Origin: Brenneria sp. hezel4-2-4
GTDB taxonomy: Bacteria; Pseudomonadota; Gammaproteobacteria; Enterobacterales; Enterobacteriaceae
NCBI RefSeq assembly: GCF_013155275.1
Contig: NZ_JABJXS010000004.1
Coordinates: 62,001 to 126,000 of the forward strand
Reading direction: 5' to 3'
DNA length: 64,000 nucleotides
The translations under genes were made by a program, and so were the position numbers. Of this stretch, positions 26,654-36,995 are shown piece after piece (position 1 is the stretch's first letter; the number at the start of each line of letters is the position of its first letter). The notes under the pieces are model-generated. The model was given only the letters and a program-made list of their open reading frames with translations, searched no databases and was not told where the DNA came from.

Positions 26654-28399
26654 TCAGCGCGGCCACAGATGCTGAATCAGCAACTGTACCGAGCGTTTAC
26701 CGCGAAACTCGTTAATATCCAGCCGATATACCATTTCCACTTCTTTAATGCTCGGATCCGGCCATACGGACGTATCAACATTAAACGCGATGCCATCCAA
26801 CAAAGGCACCTGCCCTTTGCCGTCAAGCGGTTCAAACATCGCTTTCAAATGGCGCGCTTTTAACAGACGGGGTTGCAGAATACGAAATCGGCCATCGAAC
26901 GTCGGTTCAGGAAACGCTTGTCCCCAGGGGCCGGCGTAACGCAGCATCTCCGCCGTTGATAACAGATTCAGTTCCGGCAGCGCCAACTCGCCATCAGACC
27001 AGACGACGCCTTCGAGTTGAGAAGGATCGAGCCACTCGCCGACCAGTGCGCCGAAACGCTGCCGGAAATCCTCGAACCGATCTTCATGCAGCGAAAGCCC
27101 CGCCGCCATGGCATGTCCGCCGAATTTCTGCATCATCCCGGGATACAACGTGTCCAGCCGTTCCAGCGCATCACGCAGATGCAGACCGGCAATGGAACGT
27201 CCCGACCCTTTCAGCATGCCATCGCCGGCGGGCGCAAAGGCAATCACCGGACGATGAAAACGCTCTTTAATGCGCGACGCCAGAATCCCGACCACGCCCT
27301 GATGCCATTCCGGGTGGTATATCGCCAGTCCGTAAGGCAGCGCGGCGCGAGTACGCTCCAGCGACTCGCACAGGTGCAGCGCTTCCACCTGCATGCTTTG
27401 CTCGATTTCACGGCGATCCTGATTCAGCGCGTCCAGATCGCTGGCCAGCATGCGCGCCTGAGTGATGTCGTCACTCAGTAACAACTCCACCCCTACCGTC
27501 ATATCGTCAAGCCGTCCGGCCGCGTTCAGACGCGGCCCAAGCGCAAACCCCAAATCACTGGCCACCAGTTGACCGGCATCGCGGTTCGCCACTTCCAGCA
27601 GCGCCCGAATGCCCGGACGACACTCGCCGGCGCGAATGCGGTTCAACCCTTGCGCGACCAGAATACGGTTATTGGCATCCAGCGGCACCACGTCGGCCAC
27701 CGTGCCCAGCGCCACCAAATCCAGCAGCTCGGTGAGATTCGGCTTTGGCAATCCTTGTTGCGTAAACCAGCCGCTCTCACGCAGGCGCACAAACAGCGCC
27801 ATCATCAGATAAAACGTCACCCCCACGCCTGCCAGCGCTTTGGAGGGAAACAGACAATCGGGAAGGTTGGGGTTAATCATCGCATCGGCGTCAGGCAGCG
27901 TTTCCCCCGGCAGATGGTGGTCGGTCACCAGCACGGCGATGCCGCGTCGATGCGCTTCCTCGACCCCCGCATGGGAGGAAATCCCGTTATCCACGGTGAC
28001 AATGATCTCTGCGCCCAACCCGGCTGCCTGCGCGACGACCTCCGGGCTTAGCCCGTAGCCATCTTCAAAACGGTTCGGCACCAGATATTTCACGTTCACG
28101 CCGCCCATACTGCGCAGCGCCAGCACGGCGAGCGCGGTGCTGGTGGCGCCGTCGGCGTCAAAGTCGCCGACGATCACCATGCGGCGTTTCTCCGCCAGTG
28201 CCCGTTGCAGAAGATCGACCGCTTGCTCAATTCCGCTTAACAAACGGTAATTGTGCAAGCCGCTCAGGCTACGTTCCAGTTCCTGCGCGCCCTTAACGCC
28301 GCGCTGCGCATACAGGCGGCGCAGCAATGGCGGAACGGTGTCGGGTAAATCAATGTCCTCCGCCAGCGGACGCCGGCGGAGTTGGGTAATCATTTCCAC
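26654..28399 (-). CDS. recJ: Single-stranded-DNA-specific 5'-3' exonuclease RecJ
   Basis: Product of 581 aa (E. coli 577). The DHH domain shows VVGDFDADGATSTALAV, IIVTVDNGISSHAGV and VLVTDHHLPGETLP. The DHHA1 domain shows FGGHAMAAGLSL. The C-terminal OB-like part ends in INEFRGKRSVQLL. RecJ degrades single-stranded DNA in recombination and mismatch repair. It sits in the conserved order dsbC-recJ-prfB-lysS. The start could be the third codon (ATG at 28393) rather than 28399; both give a normal protein. Confidence 0.96.
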   Translation of the reverse strand: MEMITQLRRRPLAEDIDLPDTVPPLLRRLYAQRGVKGAQELERSLSGLHNYRLLSGIEQAVDLLQRALAEKRRMVIVGDFDADGATSTALAVLALRSMGGVNVKYLVPNRFEDGYGLSPEVVAQAAGLGAEIIVTVDNGISSHAGVEEAHRRGIAVLVTDHHLPGETLPDADAMINPNLPDCLFPSKALAGVGVTFYLMMALFVRLRESGWFTQQGLPKPNLTELLDLVALGTVADVVPLDANNRILVAQGLNRIRAGECRPGIRALLEVANRDAGQLVASDLGFALGPRLNAAGRLDDMTVGVELLLSDDITQARMLASDLDALNQDRREIEQSMQVEALHLCESLERTRAALPYGLAIYHPEWHQGVVGILASRIKERFHRPVIAFAPAGDGMLKGSGRSIAGLHLRDALERLDTLYPGMMQKFGGHAMAAGLSLHEDRFEDFRQRFGALVGEWLDPSQLEGVVWSDGELALPELNLLSTAEMLRYAGPWGQAFPEPTFDGRFRILQPRLLKARHLKAMFEPLDGKGQVPLLDGIAFNVDTSVWPDPSIKEVEMVYRLDINEFRGKRSVQLLIQHLWPR

Positions 28400-28405
28400 T
28401 TAGCC

Positions 28406-29125
28406 TCAACCACCGGTTTTCTTCGATGCCTTGTGCGCATCCAGCATCGCCAACATCTCTTGCGGCCCTTGATAACCGGGCACGATCATACCGTCTTCCA
28501 GCACAATGGCCGGGGTACCCTGCACGCCAAACTGAACGCCGAGCTGATAGTGCGCGGCGATATTGGTCTTGCAGGTCGCCGGGGAAATCTCTTCGCCTTT
28601 CAGCGCGTCATCGAACGCCTTGTTGCGATTAGCCACACACCAGATGGACTGCATATCTTTCTCCGCCTGAGAATTTGGCCCTTGACGCGGGAAAGCCAGA
28701 TAGCGCACGGTAATGCCCAGCGCGTTGTACTCTTTCATCTGCTCATGCAGTTTGTGGCAGTAGCCGCAGGTGATGTCGGTAAACACGGTTATCACATGTT
28801 TTTCCTGCGCCGCTTTATAGACGATCATCTGATCCTGCAACGCATCCATTTTTGCTTTTAAAATCTGACTGGTCACGTTCAGCGGCGCGTTGCCGCTCAC
28901 GTCGTACAACGGCCCCTGAATAAGATGCTTGCCATCCTCGCTGATATAAAACACGCCGCTGTCGGTCAGCACGGTTTTCATACCCAAAACCGGCGCGTTC
29001 TGGATCTGCGCATCCGGCATCCCCAGGCGGGTCATGGTCTGTTTGATCGCCGAATCGTCGGCGTGAGCAAACCCGGCAGCCGTTGCCGCCAATAATAGAG
29101 AAAGTAGTCGTAACCCTTTTTTCAT
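28406..29125 (-). CDS. dsbC: Periplasmic disulfide isomerase DsbC
   Basis: Product of 239 aa from the ATG at 29125. The frame's longer start overlaps xerD and would disrupt the signal peptide. The leader is MKKGLRLLSLLLAATAAGFAHA with cleavage after Ala. The N-terminal dimerisation domain (about 22-80) precedes a thioredoxin fold with active site FTDITCGYCHKLHEQ, cis-Pro in GVQGTPAIVLEDG, and a second structural Cys pair. DsbC reshuffles wrong disulfides in the periplasm and is kept reduced by DsbD. It lies between xerD and recJ. Confidence 0.95.
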   Translation of the reverse strand: MKKGLRLLSLLLAATAAGFAHADDSAIKQTMTRLGMPDAQIQNAPVLGMKTVLTDSGVFYISEDGKHLIQGPLYDVSGNAPLNVTSQILKAKMDALQDQMIVYKAAQEKHVITVFTDITCGYCHKLHEQMKEYNALGITVRYLAFPRQGPNSQAEKDMQSIWCVANRNKAFDDALKGEEISPATCKTNIAAHYQLGVQFGVQGTPAIVLEDGMIVPGYQGPQEMLAMLDAHKASKKTGG

Positions 29126-29193
29126 TTCATCAATCCTGTTTCGGTAACTACGCCGAAGCGATACGCTGATAACCGACAATCCGGCAACAGCCA

Positions 29194-30093
29194 TCACGCT
29201 CGCGGATGATGCCGCTGATGGAGCTGTTTCAGACGCTCCGTCGCAACATGGGTATAAATCTGCGTCGTTGAAAGATCGCTGTGCCCCAGCAACATCTGTA
29301 CCACCCGTAAGTCCGCGCCGTGGTTCAGCAAATGGGTGGCAAACGCATGACGCAGCACATGCGGCGAAAGTTTTGCGCTATCGATGGAGGCCAGAATCGC
29401 ATAGTGCTTGATACGATGCCAGAACGTCTGACGCGTCATCTGCCGCGCGCGGTTACTGGGAAACATCACATCCAGCGTCCGCCCGTTGAGCAACCACGGC
29501 CGTCCATATTCCAGATACTGTTCAATCCAGTACACCGCCTCTTCACCCAACGGCACCAGCCGTTCTTTATTCCCCTTGCCGATGACCCGCACCACGCCCT
29601 GACGCAGGCTGACATCGCCGATGGTCAGCCCCACCAGTTCCGAGACTCGCAGCCCGGTGGCATACAATACCTCAAGCATGGCCTTATCGCGCAATTCCAG
29701 CGGTTGATCAACGCTGGGGGCGCTGAGCAGCGCTTCGACCTGGGCCTCGCTCAAATCTTTCGGCAACCGCTGCGGCAGCTTCGGGGATGACAACACGGCG
29801 CTGGGATCGTCGCTGCGGATTTTTTCCCGGTAAAGGTACTGGAACAGCCGACGCATGGCGCTCAGTAAACGCGCCGAGCTGGTCGCTTTATACCCGCCTT
29901 CGATGCGTTCAGCCAGAAACGATTGCAGATCAATCGCCTGCGCCCGCAGCAAATCGTTATCGTGGTGCGCCAGCCACTCAGCCAGCGACCGGAGATCCAA
30001 ACGGTAAGAGGCCAGCGTATTTTCCGCCAGATTGCGCTCCAGCCACAGCGCATCAAGAAATTGTTCAATAAATGTCTGATCCTGCGCGTGCAT
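29194..30093 (-). CDS. xerD: Site-specific tyrosine recombinase XerD
   Basis: Product of 299 aa (E. coli 298). The N-terminal SAM-like domain begins FIEQFLDALWLERNLAENTL. The catalytic residues of tyrosine recombinases are visible: Arg in YATGLRVSELVGL, Lys in VIGKGNKERLVP, His-x-x-Arg in LSPHVLRHAFATHLL, His in LLGHSDLSTTQIYTH and the nucleophilic Tyr in the same segment. With XerC it resolves chromosome dimers at dif. It heads the xerD-dsbC-recJ-prfB-lysS series. Confidence 0.97.
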   Translation of the reverse strand: MHAQDQTFIEQFLDALWLERNLAENTLASYRLDLRSLAEWLAHHDNDLLRAQAIDLQSFLAERIEGGYKATSSARLLSAMRRLFQYLYREKIRSDDPSAVLSSPKLPQRLPKDLSEAQVEALLSAPSVDQPLELRDKAMLEVLYATGLRVSELVGLTIGDVSLRQGVVRVIGKGNKERLVPLGEEAVYWIEQYLEYGRPWLLNGRTLDVMFPSNRARQMTRQTFWHRIKHYAILASIDSAKLSPHVLRHAFATHLLNHGADLRVVQMLLGHSDLSTTQIYTHVATERLKQLHQRHHPRA

Positions 30094-30436
30094 CGCAGTA
30101 TCCTCTCTAACTCATCGGCCTCCATTATGCCTGAGCAATCCGTTAAGGGGCTAATCATCGTGATATAAAGGCGGCCAACAGACTTTCGACTCGAACACGA
30201 AAGAGATAATCGCAAAGATTGACGGATCTCACATATCCCGTGATATCTCACATCGTCATAACATTCTCCGGTAAAAACATCATGTGCTGAGATTATATCT
30301 TACACATGCCGTATATGTCGGAATAGGCTCCAGACGCGGCTTTTCTCCGGACGATACCCCTGCGAAATCCCCGTTGAAAAGCACTTTTTTCCATGCATAG
30401 AATAAGCGTTCGTGTTGTTAAAAAAGATGAATCACC
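30094..30436. other. Divergent gap xerD / yhjE
   Basis: Promoters for two divergent genes must lie here. TATCCCGTGATATCTCACATC near 30234 contains imperfect dyads. I see no gene or RNA in it. Confidence 0.3.
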
Positions 30437-31762
30437 ATGCAAGCCACCATCACCCCCACTATCGACGCAGAGGCCGATGCTTCGCCGGTAAACTCCAGAA
30501 GTAAAGTTGTTATCGCCTCTCTGGTGGGTACAGCTATTGAATTTTTTGATTTCTATATCTACGCCACCGCCGCCGTGCTGGTGTTTCCCCATATCTTCTT
30601 TCCGCAGGGCGATCCGGCGGCGGCCACGCTACAGTCTCTGGCGACGTTTGCGATTGCCTTTATCGCCCGGCCGATTGGCTCAGCGCTATTCGGTCATTTC
30701 GGCGACCGCGCGGGCCGTAAGGTTACGCTGGTGGCGTCGTTGCTGACCATGGGTATTTCAACCGTACTGATCGGTCTGCTGCCCAGCTATGAAACCATTG
30801 GCATCCTTGCTCCCATCCTGCTGGCGCTGGCGCGTTTCGGACAGGGCCTGGGTCTGGGCGGCGAATGGGGCGGCGCGGCGCTGCTGGCGACCGAAAACGC
30901 GCCGGCCCACAAGCGGGCATTGTACGGTTCATTCCCTCAGCTTGGCGCCCCGATCGGCTTCTTCTTCGCCAACGGCACCTTCCTGCTGCTCTCCTGGCTA
31001 TTGACCGACGAGCAATTCATGCAGTGGGGCTGGCGCGTGCCGTTCATTTTCTCCGCCGTGCTGGTGTTAATCGGTCTGTACGTGCGCGTCTCCCTGCACG
31101 AAACGCCGGTCTTCGCCAAAGTCGCCAAAGCGGGCAAGCAAGTGCGGATCCCCATTGGAACGCTGTTCAGTAAACATATGAAAGCCACCATTCTTGGCAC
31201 TTTCATCATGCTGGCGACCTACACGCTGTTCTACATCATGACCGTTTACTCCATGACCTACGGCACCACGCCGTCGCCAAGAGGGCTGGGATTCTCGCGC
31301 AACACCTTCCTGTGGATGCTGATGATCGCCGTCATTGCCTTCGCCGTCATCATCCCTTTGTCGGGGTATCTGGCCGACATCTTCGGACGGCGTAAAACCA
31401 TGATTACCGTTACCTGCCTGATGCTGGTGTTCGCCATGCTGTTCCCGTCAATGCTGGGTTCCGGCAATCAGGCCATGGTGATGGCTTTCCTGATCTGCGG
31501 CATGGGCATGATGGGGTTGACGTTCGGCCCGATGGGCGCGCTGCTGCCGGAGTTGTTCCCAACGGAAGTGCGTTATACCGGGGCATCGTTCTCCTATAAC
31601 GTGTCGTCCATTCTCGGCGCCTCCATCGCTCCCTATATCGCCACCTGGCTGACGGTGACTTACGGCCTGTTCTATGTGGGGATTTATCTGGCGGCCATGG
31701 CGTCGCTGACGCTGATCGCCTTGCTGTTGAGCAAAGAAACCCGCCATCAATCGCTTGGCTAA
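30437..31762 (+). CDS. yhjE: MFS metabolite:H+ symporter YhjE
   Basis: Product of 441 aa (E. coli YhjE 440), 12 membrane helices. MHS-family motifs are clear: GTAIEFFDFYIYATAA in helix 1, GHFGDRAGRKVTL in loop 2-3, GLGLGGEWGGAALLATENAP, and FGPMGALLPELFPTEVRYTG in the second half. Agreement with E. coli YhjE is near-continuous in the first 200 residues as remembered. The substrate is not established; related carriers take proline/betaine, shikimate or citrate. It is a single-gene unit. Confidence 0.85.
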   Translation: MQATITPTIDAEADASPVNSRSKVVIASLVGTAIEFFDFYIYATAAVLVFPHIFFPQGDPAAATLQSLATFAIAFIARPIGSALFGHFGDRAGRKVTLVASLLTMGISTVLIGLLPSYETIGILAPILLALARFGQGLGLGGEWGGAALLATENAPAHKRALYGSFPQLGAPIGFFFANGTFLLLSWLLTDEQFMQWGWRVPFIFSAVLVLIGLYVRVSLHETPVFAKVAKAGKQVRIPIGTLFSKHMKATILGTFIMLATYTLFYIMTVYSMTYGTTPSPRGLGFSRNTFLWMLMIAVIAFAVIIPLSGYLADIFGRRKTMITVTCLMLVFAMLFPSMLGSGNQAMVMAFLICGMGMMGLTFGPMGALLPELFPTEVRYTGASFSYNVSSILGASIAPYIATWLTVTYGLFYVGIYLAAMASLTLIALLLSKETRHQSLG

Positions 31763-31886
31763 ATCGATCTGACGGCAGTGAAGGCGACGGCCTTCACTGC
31801 GTCTTTCTTTCCTCCGCCCATCATTTTAGAATACCCGCTTCTGACTCCCTCATTTACTTCGACCAGGAACGACTTCCCTACCGCCT

Positions 31887-32405
31887 ATGAAAATCGGTCT
31901 GTTTTACGGCTCAAGCACCTGCTATACCGAAATGGCAGCAGAAAAAATCCGCGACACGCTGGGTGAAGATCTGGTGGATCTGCATAACGTTAAAGATGTC
32001 GATCCGCAACGTATGGAAGAGTACGACATGCTGATCCTCGGCATTCCGACCTGGGATTTTGGCGAACTTCAGGAAGATTGGGAGGCTATCTGGCCACAGT
32101 TACCCACCCTCAGGCTGAGCGGCAAGATCGTGGCGTTGTATGGTATGGGCGACCAGTTAGGGTACGGCGAGTGGTTTCTTGATGCGTTAGGGATGTTGCA
32201 CGACCAGTTACTGCCGCTGGGGGTGAAGTTTATCGGCTATTGGCCGGTGGCAGGTTATGACTTCACCAGCCCGAAACCGCTGACCGCCGATGGCAAGCAG
32301 TTTGTCGGGCTGGCGCTGGATGAAGTCAATCAGTACGATCTCAGCGACGAGCGAATCGCGCAATGGTGCGAGCAGATTCTGCTGGAAATGGAACCGCTGC
32401 TGTAA
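31887..32405 (+). CDS. fldB: Flavodoxin FldB
   Basis: Product of 172 aa (E. coli FldB 173). The FMN phosphate loop is [16 protein letters not shown] at the N-terminus. [16 protein letters not shown] and [18 protein letters not shown] mark the isoalloxazine-binding loops. FldB is a low-potential electron carrier induced by SoxRS in E. coli. The long-chain flavodoxin loop (about 120-140) is present. It lies near xerD as in E. coli, though here on the far side of yhjE. Confidence 0.93.
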   Translation: MKIGLFYGSSTCYTEMAAEKIRDTLGEDLVDLHNVKDVDPQRMEEYDMLILGIPTWDFGELQEDWEAIWPQLPTLRLSGKIVALYGMGDQLGYGEWFLDALGMLHDQLLPLGVKFIGYWPVAGYDFTSPKPLTADGKQFVGLALDEVNQYDLSDERIAQWCEQILLEMEPLL

Positions 32406-32411
32406 ACGCCA

Positions 32412-33368
32412 TCACCGCTTCTGCTTCTGTAGCCACCATCTTGCGCGCGCAGGCGTATCAAAAAAACTCCAGGCCACGAAGCGGCTCTGTTTCTGCCCCT
32501 GCGCCATATTGATGGTTCTGACTTTCTCTGCCCCGGCGCTTTCCAGCGCACGATAAAGGTCGGGCAGGTTTTCTTTGCGCGATACCAGCGAGGTGAACCA
32601 CAGGCACTGGCGGGCAAAGCTGGCGCTCTCGCCGATCATCTGACTGATAAACGCGGTTTCCCCGCCGTCGCACCACAACTCATCCTGTTGACCGCCGAAG
32701 TTGAGCGGCGAGTTTTTATCCAGACCAAGATTATGCAGTTTGCGCTGCGATCCTTGCCGCGCATCGGCGGCGGAAGCGTGGAACGGCGGGTTACACAGCA
32801 CTGCGTCAAAGATTTCGTTCTTATGAATGATACCGGCAAGAATCGCTTTGCTGTTTTTCTGACGACGTAACCGAATAGCCCGATTCAGGCCGGGATTCGC
32901 TTCAATGGTGGCATTGGCGGCCTGCATCGCCTGCGGATTAATTTCGCTACCGGTAAAACGCCAGCCATATTCCCGATAACCAATCAGCGGATAAATACAG
33001 TTGGCGCCGCAACCGACATCCAGCACCGACGCCTCACGCGGCACCACGGATTGATTGTCTTCCGCCAGCAGATCGGCCAGATGGTGAACGTAATCCGCCC
33101 GGCCGGGCACCGGCGGGCAGAGAAAACCATCGGGAATAATCCAGTGTTCAATCTGATAGAAATGGTGCAATAGCGCCTGATTGAGCACCTTAACGGCCTG
33201 CGGATCGGAAAAATCAACCGATTCGTCGCCGTAGGCATTCACCTTCACAAAGGGGATCAGCGCCGGGTGGATTTGTTTTAGCGCGGGAAAGTCATATCGA
33301 CCGCGGTGGCGGTTACGCGGGTGCAGCACATTTTTTTGCACGGCATGTTTATCAGCGGGCGTTGTCAT
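32412..33368 (-). CDS. rlmF: 23S rRNA m6A1618 methyltransferase RlmF
   Basis: Product of 318 aa (E. coli 308). N-terminal [16 protein letters not shown] is the RlmF signature. The SAM site is [16 protein letters not shown], and the catalytic NPPF motif occurs in [11 protein letters not shown]. It methylates N6 of A1618 in 23S rRNA. It ends six bases from the fldB stop, convergent with it. Confidence 0.93.
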   Translation of the reverse strand: MTTPADKHAVQKNVLHPRNRHRGRYDFPALKQIHPALIPFVKVNAYGDESVDFSDPQAVKVLNQALLHHFYQIEHWIIPDGFLCPPVPGRADYVHHLADLLAEDNQSVVPREASVLDVGCGANCIYPLIGYREYGWRFTGSEINPQAMQAANATIEANPGLNRAIRLRRQKNSKAILAGIIHKNEIFDAVLCNPPFHASAADARQGSQRKLHNLGLDKNSPLNFGGQQDELWCDGGETAFISQMIGESASFARQCLWFTSLVSRKENLPDLYRALESAGAEKVRTINMAQGQKQSRFVAWSFFDTPARARWWLQKQKR

Positions 33369-33433
33369 CGGCTTCTCTCTTATTCAATGCCGCGTAAGAT
33401 ACCTGCTGCGCTAATCGAGGTAAATCACTGCCG

Positions 33434-33838
33434 TTATTTTTTATGCTGCAACAGCAACTGGCGCAGGTGCCGCCACTCTTCTTCGTCCATGCTGTCCGAC
33501 GCCAGCCACAGGCGCTGCCGCCCTTTACCCTCCGTCGATTTCAGCGACAGCAAAATGCCATGCTTCAACATCCACGGACGTTTGATAATCAGCCATTCCC
33601 GCCGCTGCCAACGCAGGAGCGTGTCGCCGAGTAATGAAATTTCCCCCTGGCGGGATTTGATATTGCGCTGGCTGCGGATAAAACCGAACACCACCAGCGT
33701 GACCAGCCCCAGCCACAGCACGGTATAGCTGTCCGGCCAGGGAGCCAGCAGTATCAGTAAAACCAGCAGTCCGTGCACAACCAACGAGAAAAGCTGCATG
33801 CGCCAGGAAACGCGAAGGTCACATTGCCACTGGGCCAC
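33434..33838 (-). CDS. ygfX: Inner-membrane protein YgfX (CptA)
   Basis: Product of 134 aa. It begins [19 protein letters not shown], followed by two short membrane helices (about 15-60) and a soluble C-terminal domain. The gene overlaps sdhE by 20 bases, the usual ygfX-sdhE arrangement. The family has been described as a partner of SdhE and as a toxin-like inhibitor of cytoskeletal proteins, with conflicting evidence. No independent clue to function is visible here. Confidence 0.88.
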   Translation of the reverse strand: MAQWQCDLRVSWRMQLFSLVVHGLLVLLILLAPWPDSYTVLWLGLVTLVVFGFIRSQRNIKSRQGEISLLGDTLLRWQRREWLIIKRPWMLKHGILLSLKSTEGKGRQRLWLASDSMDEEEWRHLRQLLLQHKK

Positions 33839-34085
33839 GGTCTTTGTTTCGCGTCTGGATAAGGGAGATCATACGTTTCAGATCCTGATCTTGCGGTTCA
33901 CCGTGATTCATCAGCCAGTTAAACAGATCCGGATCGTCACACTGCAACAGGCGGACGAATGTTCGCTTGTCATCATCGCTTAATGCATCATAGTCATGCT
34001 CAAAAAAAGGCATGATAGAAATATCCAACTCTCGCATACCGCGTCGACATGCCCAATGAATCCGTGATTTGTTATCGATTTCCAT
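33819..34085 (-). CDS. sdhE: FAD assembly factor SdhE
   Basis: Product of 88 aa with the conserved RGxxE motif in [13 protein letters not shown] and the helical bundle [21 protein letters not shown] split over residues 30-55. SdhE promotes covalent flavinylation of succinate dehydrogenase and fumarate reductase. It heads the sdhE-ygfX pair and is divergent from ygfZ. Confidence 0.94.
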   Translation of the reverse strand: MEIDNKSRIHWACRRGMRELDISIMPFFEHDYDALSDDDKRTFVRLLQCDDPDLFNWLMNHGEPQDQDLKRMISLIQTRNKDRGPVAM

Positions 34086-34291
34086 GCTTATACCACCTTG
34101 TTATCGATGCTGACTATCAGTGTAACCTGATTTCAGCAACAGGTATTCAACAAATAGTAACACTTTGACATATTTTAGCGTCGCATTGCGCGCCGCATCG
34201 CAGACCTGACCGCACAATAACCCCTTGCAAACCCCGGCCGCTCTTTTACCATTAGGCCATTCGCTTATCGTATCGCGCGCAGGATTGTACT

Positions 34292-35278
34292 ATGGCTAAT
34301 CAACCGTCTTTTACTTCACTACCCCCGTTTGCCTCGGCTCATTTACCCGCGACCCTGATCTCGCTTGACGACTGGGCATTGGTCACATTAAGCGGCCCCG
34401 ACACCGTCAAGTACCTTCAGGGGCAGGTCACCGCCGATGTGGCCGCGCTACCGGCCGACCAGCATATACTCTGTGCCCACTGTGACGCCAAAGGGAAAAT
34501 GTGGAGCGATCTGCGTTTATTCCAGCGTGGGGAAGGTTTCGCCTTTATCGAACGGCGCAACCTGCGCGACACCCAACTCAACGAGCTGAAAAAATACGCC
34601 GTTTTTTCTAAAACCACGATTGCCGCAGACGACGATGTCATTCTGCTGGGCGCCGCCGGCGCGCAAATCCGTGAACTGCTGGGCCCGATTTTCGATATCC
34701 TGCCGGACGCCGAGCATCCGGTGGTTCAATATCAAGGCGCCACCCTGCTGCATTTTTCTCATCCGGCGGAGCGTTTCCTGCTGGTGCTGAACGCAGAGCA
34801 GAGCGCTGCGCTGCTGGAACGGCTGGCGGACAAAACCGGGTTAAATGATAGCCGCCAATGGCTGGCTTTGGATATTGAATCCGGTCTGCCGATCATTGAC
34901 AGCGCAAACAGTGCGCAGTTCATCCCGCAAGCGGCTAATTTACAGGCATTAAACGGGATTAGCTTCAGTAAAGGCTGTTATGCCGGACAGGAAATGGTTG
35001 CCCGGGCCAAATACCGGGGGGCCAATAAACGCGCGCTTTACTGGCTGGCCGGCCAGGCAAGCCGGGTTCCCGAAGCGGGAGAAGATCTTGAATTACAACT
35101 GGGAGAAAACTGGCGGCGCACCGGCAGCGTACTGGCGGCCTGCCGCTTACAGGATGAAAGCGTATGGGTACAGGCGGTGCTGAACAACGATCTGGACGCC
35201 GACAGCCTGTTACGCGTGCGGGATGACGCCGACAGTCAACTGGCGATCCAACCCCTGCCTTACGCAATAACCGACTGA
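34292..35278 (+). CDS. ygfZ: tRNA-modifying/Fe-S protein YgfZ
   Basis: Product of 328 aa (E. coli 326). The folate-binding GcvT-like fold is seen in [19 protein letters not shown] and the diagnostic [12 protein letters not shown] near residue 228 carries the conserved Cys. YgfZ supports folate-dependent maintenance of certain Fe-S proteins such as MiaB. It is divergent from sdhE-ygfX, the standard enterobacterial layout. Confidence 0.94.
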   Translation: MANQPSFTSLPPFASAHLPATLISLDDWALVTLSGPDTVKYLQGQVTADVAALPADQHILCAHCDAKGKMWSDLRLFQRGEGFAFIERRNLRDTQLNELKKYAVFSKTTIAADDDVILLGAAGAQIRELLGPIFDILPDAEHPVVQYQGATLLHFSHPAERFLLVLNAEQSAALLERLADKTGLNDSRQWLALDIESGLPIIDSANSAQFIPQAANLQALNGISFSKGCYAGQEMVARAKYRGANKRALYWLAGQASRVPEAGEDLELQLGENWRRTGSVLAACRLQDESVWVQAVLNNDLDADSLLRVRDDADSQLAIQPLPYAITD

Positions 35279-35289
35279 ACGTAGCCTCG

Positions 35290-35311
35290 GATGCCTGCTG
35301 CCGCAGGCATC
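35290..35311. terminator. Terminator between ygfZ and yqfA
   Basis: A 9-bp perfect stem (GATGCCTGC / GCAGGCATC) with a TGCC loop lies between two convergent stops. A short T tract follows on the plus strand (CGCTATTT). Likely bidirectional. Confidence 0.7.
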
Positions 35312-35323
35312 GCTATTTCCGCG

Positions 35324-35971
35324 CTACACGTACAGGTAAATTGCCAAAAAATGGCAAACGCTGCCGCCCAGCACAAAACCGTGCCAGATGGCGTGGTTGT
35401 AGGGAATGCGCTGGCTGGCATAAAAAATCACCCCCAACGTATAAATGACGCCGCCTATCGCCAGCAGCGTCACGCCGCCGATGGACAGCGTCATAACCAG
35501 CTGATAAATCACCACTAACGACAGCCAGCCCATCGCCAGATAGGTAATCAGCGACAGCACTTCAAAACGGTGCGCGAACGCCAGTTTAAAGATCACCCCC
35601 GCCAGCGCCATACTCCAGATCACCACCATCAGCCCGCGGGCCAGCGGCGAATCAAGCCCCACCAGCAGGAAAGGCGTATAAGTACCGGCAATCAGCACGT
35701 AAATCGCACAGTGATCAAACTTCTTCAGCCAGGGTTTGGCGCGCGGCGAAGGAATGGCGTGATACAACGTTGAAGCCAGAAACAACAGAATAATGCTTCC
35801 GCCGTACAGGCTATAGCTGGTGATGGCGACGCTATCCGCGCCATTGTTCACCGCCTGCACCAACAGCAGAACCAGACCGACAATACCGAAAACCAGGCCG
35901 ATTCCATGACTGATGCTGTTGGCGATTTCCTCCGCCAGTGAATACCCTGATTCCCACAAATTCTTTGACAT
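35324..35971 (-). CDS. yqfA: Hemolysin III-family membrane protein YqfA
   Basis: Product of 215 aa with seven membrane helices. It begins with a short cytoplasmic segment [16 protein letters not shown], where the conserved Glu/Ser/His of the PAQR superfamily appear, then [31 protein letters not shown] in pieces and a C-terminal [20 protein letters not shown] with the zinc-ligand-type histidines. The E. coli homologue YqfA lies near ygfZ. Membrane-lysis activity is not implied; the role is unknown. Confidence 0.88.
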   Translation of the reverse strand: MSKNLWESGYSLAEEIANSISHGIGLVFGIVGLVLLLVQAVNNGADSVAITSYSLYGGSIILLFLASTLYHAIPSPRAKPWLKKFDHCAIYVLIAGTYTPFLLVGLDSPLARGLMVVIWSMALAGVIFKLAFAHRFEVLSLITYLAMGWLSLVVIYQLVMTLSIGGVTLLAIGGVIYTLGVIFYASQRIPYNHAIWHGFVLGGSVCHFLAIYLYV

Positions 35972-36276
35972 GTTTACCTTAATGAGCAGTAGCGCAGGCT
36001 ATCGAAGCGCAATAAGCCGACGGTTAACGAACGCATTGGTATAACCTTTGAGCAGATTAACTGAGAATAGTTTCAGTGTACACGTGTAAGCTAAAATAAT
36101 TATTATTACCCTCCTACGCAATTTTTAGCGTAATCAAGCGTATAAATTTCCGATCGCTTCCCCTACAATTATCGGCTTCGATGTACGCTGTACGCACGTT
36201 TTCGCGATGCCATCCTTCTTTACCGGTTATCAGGCTTTGATGATGGCTGGCTTTTCACTACCAAGAGGTTGTTCTG
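35972..36276. other. Gap between yqfA and the HD-domain gene
   Basis: Divergent promoters are expected. An AT-rich patch lies around 36090-36115 (AATAATTATTATTACC). I see no RNA gene or frame. Confidence 0.3.
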
Positions 36277-36885
36277 ATGTCGTTTGCTTCACCTGTTCTG
36301 GATTTCGGTTCATTGACTGAGGTGGTCGATTTTCTGATGGAAATCGACAAGTTGAAAAGCGTACAGCGCCGCTCAAAAATTATTGGCAGCCCGCGCCATG
36401 AGGACTCCGCCGAGCATAGCTGGCATTTTGCCGTCGCCGCCATGAGCCTGGCGCCCTATGCCGGAAAAGAGGTCGATATTAATCGCGTGATTCAAATGGC
36501 GCTGGTTCACGATATCGTCGAGATCGATGCCGGCGACGTGATGGTTTACGATCTCTCCGCCCGACTGGCGGTGCACGTCCAAGAAGTGGCCGCCGCGGCG
36601 CGTATTTTCGGTTTGTTACCCGAACCGCAACGGCAGAAATTTCACGATCTGTGGCTGGAATATGAAGCGGGCGAAACCGCCAATGCCCGCTTTGCTCTGA
36701 TGATCGACCGCATCATGCCGGTGCTGATGAATTTACACAATCAGGGTCAAAGCTGGGTGGAAAACGGCATTCGGCTGGATCAGGTATTAGGCCGCACCGA
36801 GTTTATCGCCGGCGTTCATCCCGAGCTGTGGCAACATCTGAAACAACATCTGGAAGCCGCGCAGGACAAAGGCTGGCTGCTTTAG
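36277..36885 (+). CDS. HD-domain phosphohydrolase, YfbR-like
   Basis: Product of 202 aa of the HD_3 (YfbR/HDDC2-like) type. The metal ligands are seen as His47 in DSAEHSWHFA, the His78-Asp79 pair in MALVHDIVEIDAGD, and a later Asp in MIDRIMPV. Members dephosphorylate 5'-deoxynucleoside monophosphates. It differs from YfbR proper in spacing and length, so I leave the symbol blank. It is single and faces the effector gene at 36996 tail to tail, with only 110 bases between them. Confidence 0.75.
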   Translation: MSFASPVLDFGSLTEVVDFLMEIDKLKSVQRRSKIIGSPRHEDSAEHSWHFAVAAMSLAPYAGKEVDINRVIQMALVHDIVEIDAGDVMVYDLSARLAVHVQEVAAAARIFGLLPEPQRQKFHDLWLEYEAGETANARFALMIDRIMPVLMNLHNQGQSWVENGIRLDQVLGRTEFIAGVHPELWQHLKQHLEAAQDKGWLL

Positions 36886-36995
36886 TACCTAGGCTGCTAA
36901 CACATCCGTACTGACTTCGGCCGTATCCGTTATCCGTCCCCAGCGCTCACGCAATCTTGTCGGACGCGCTGGAGAAATGGCCGAACGGCAGTAAT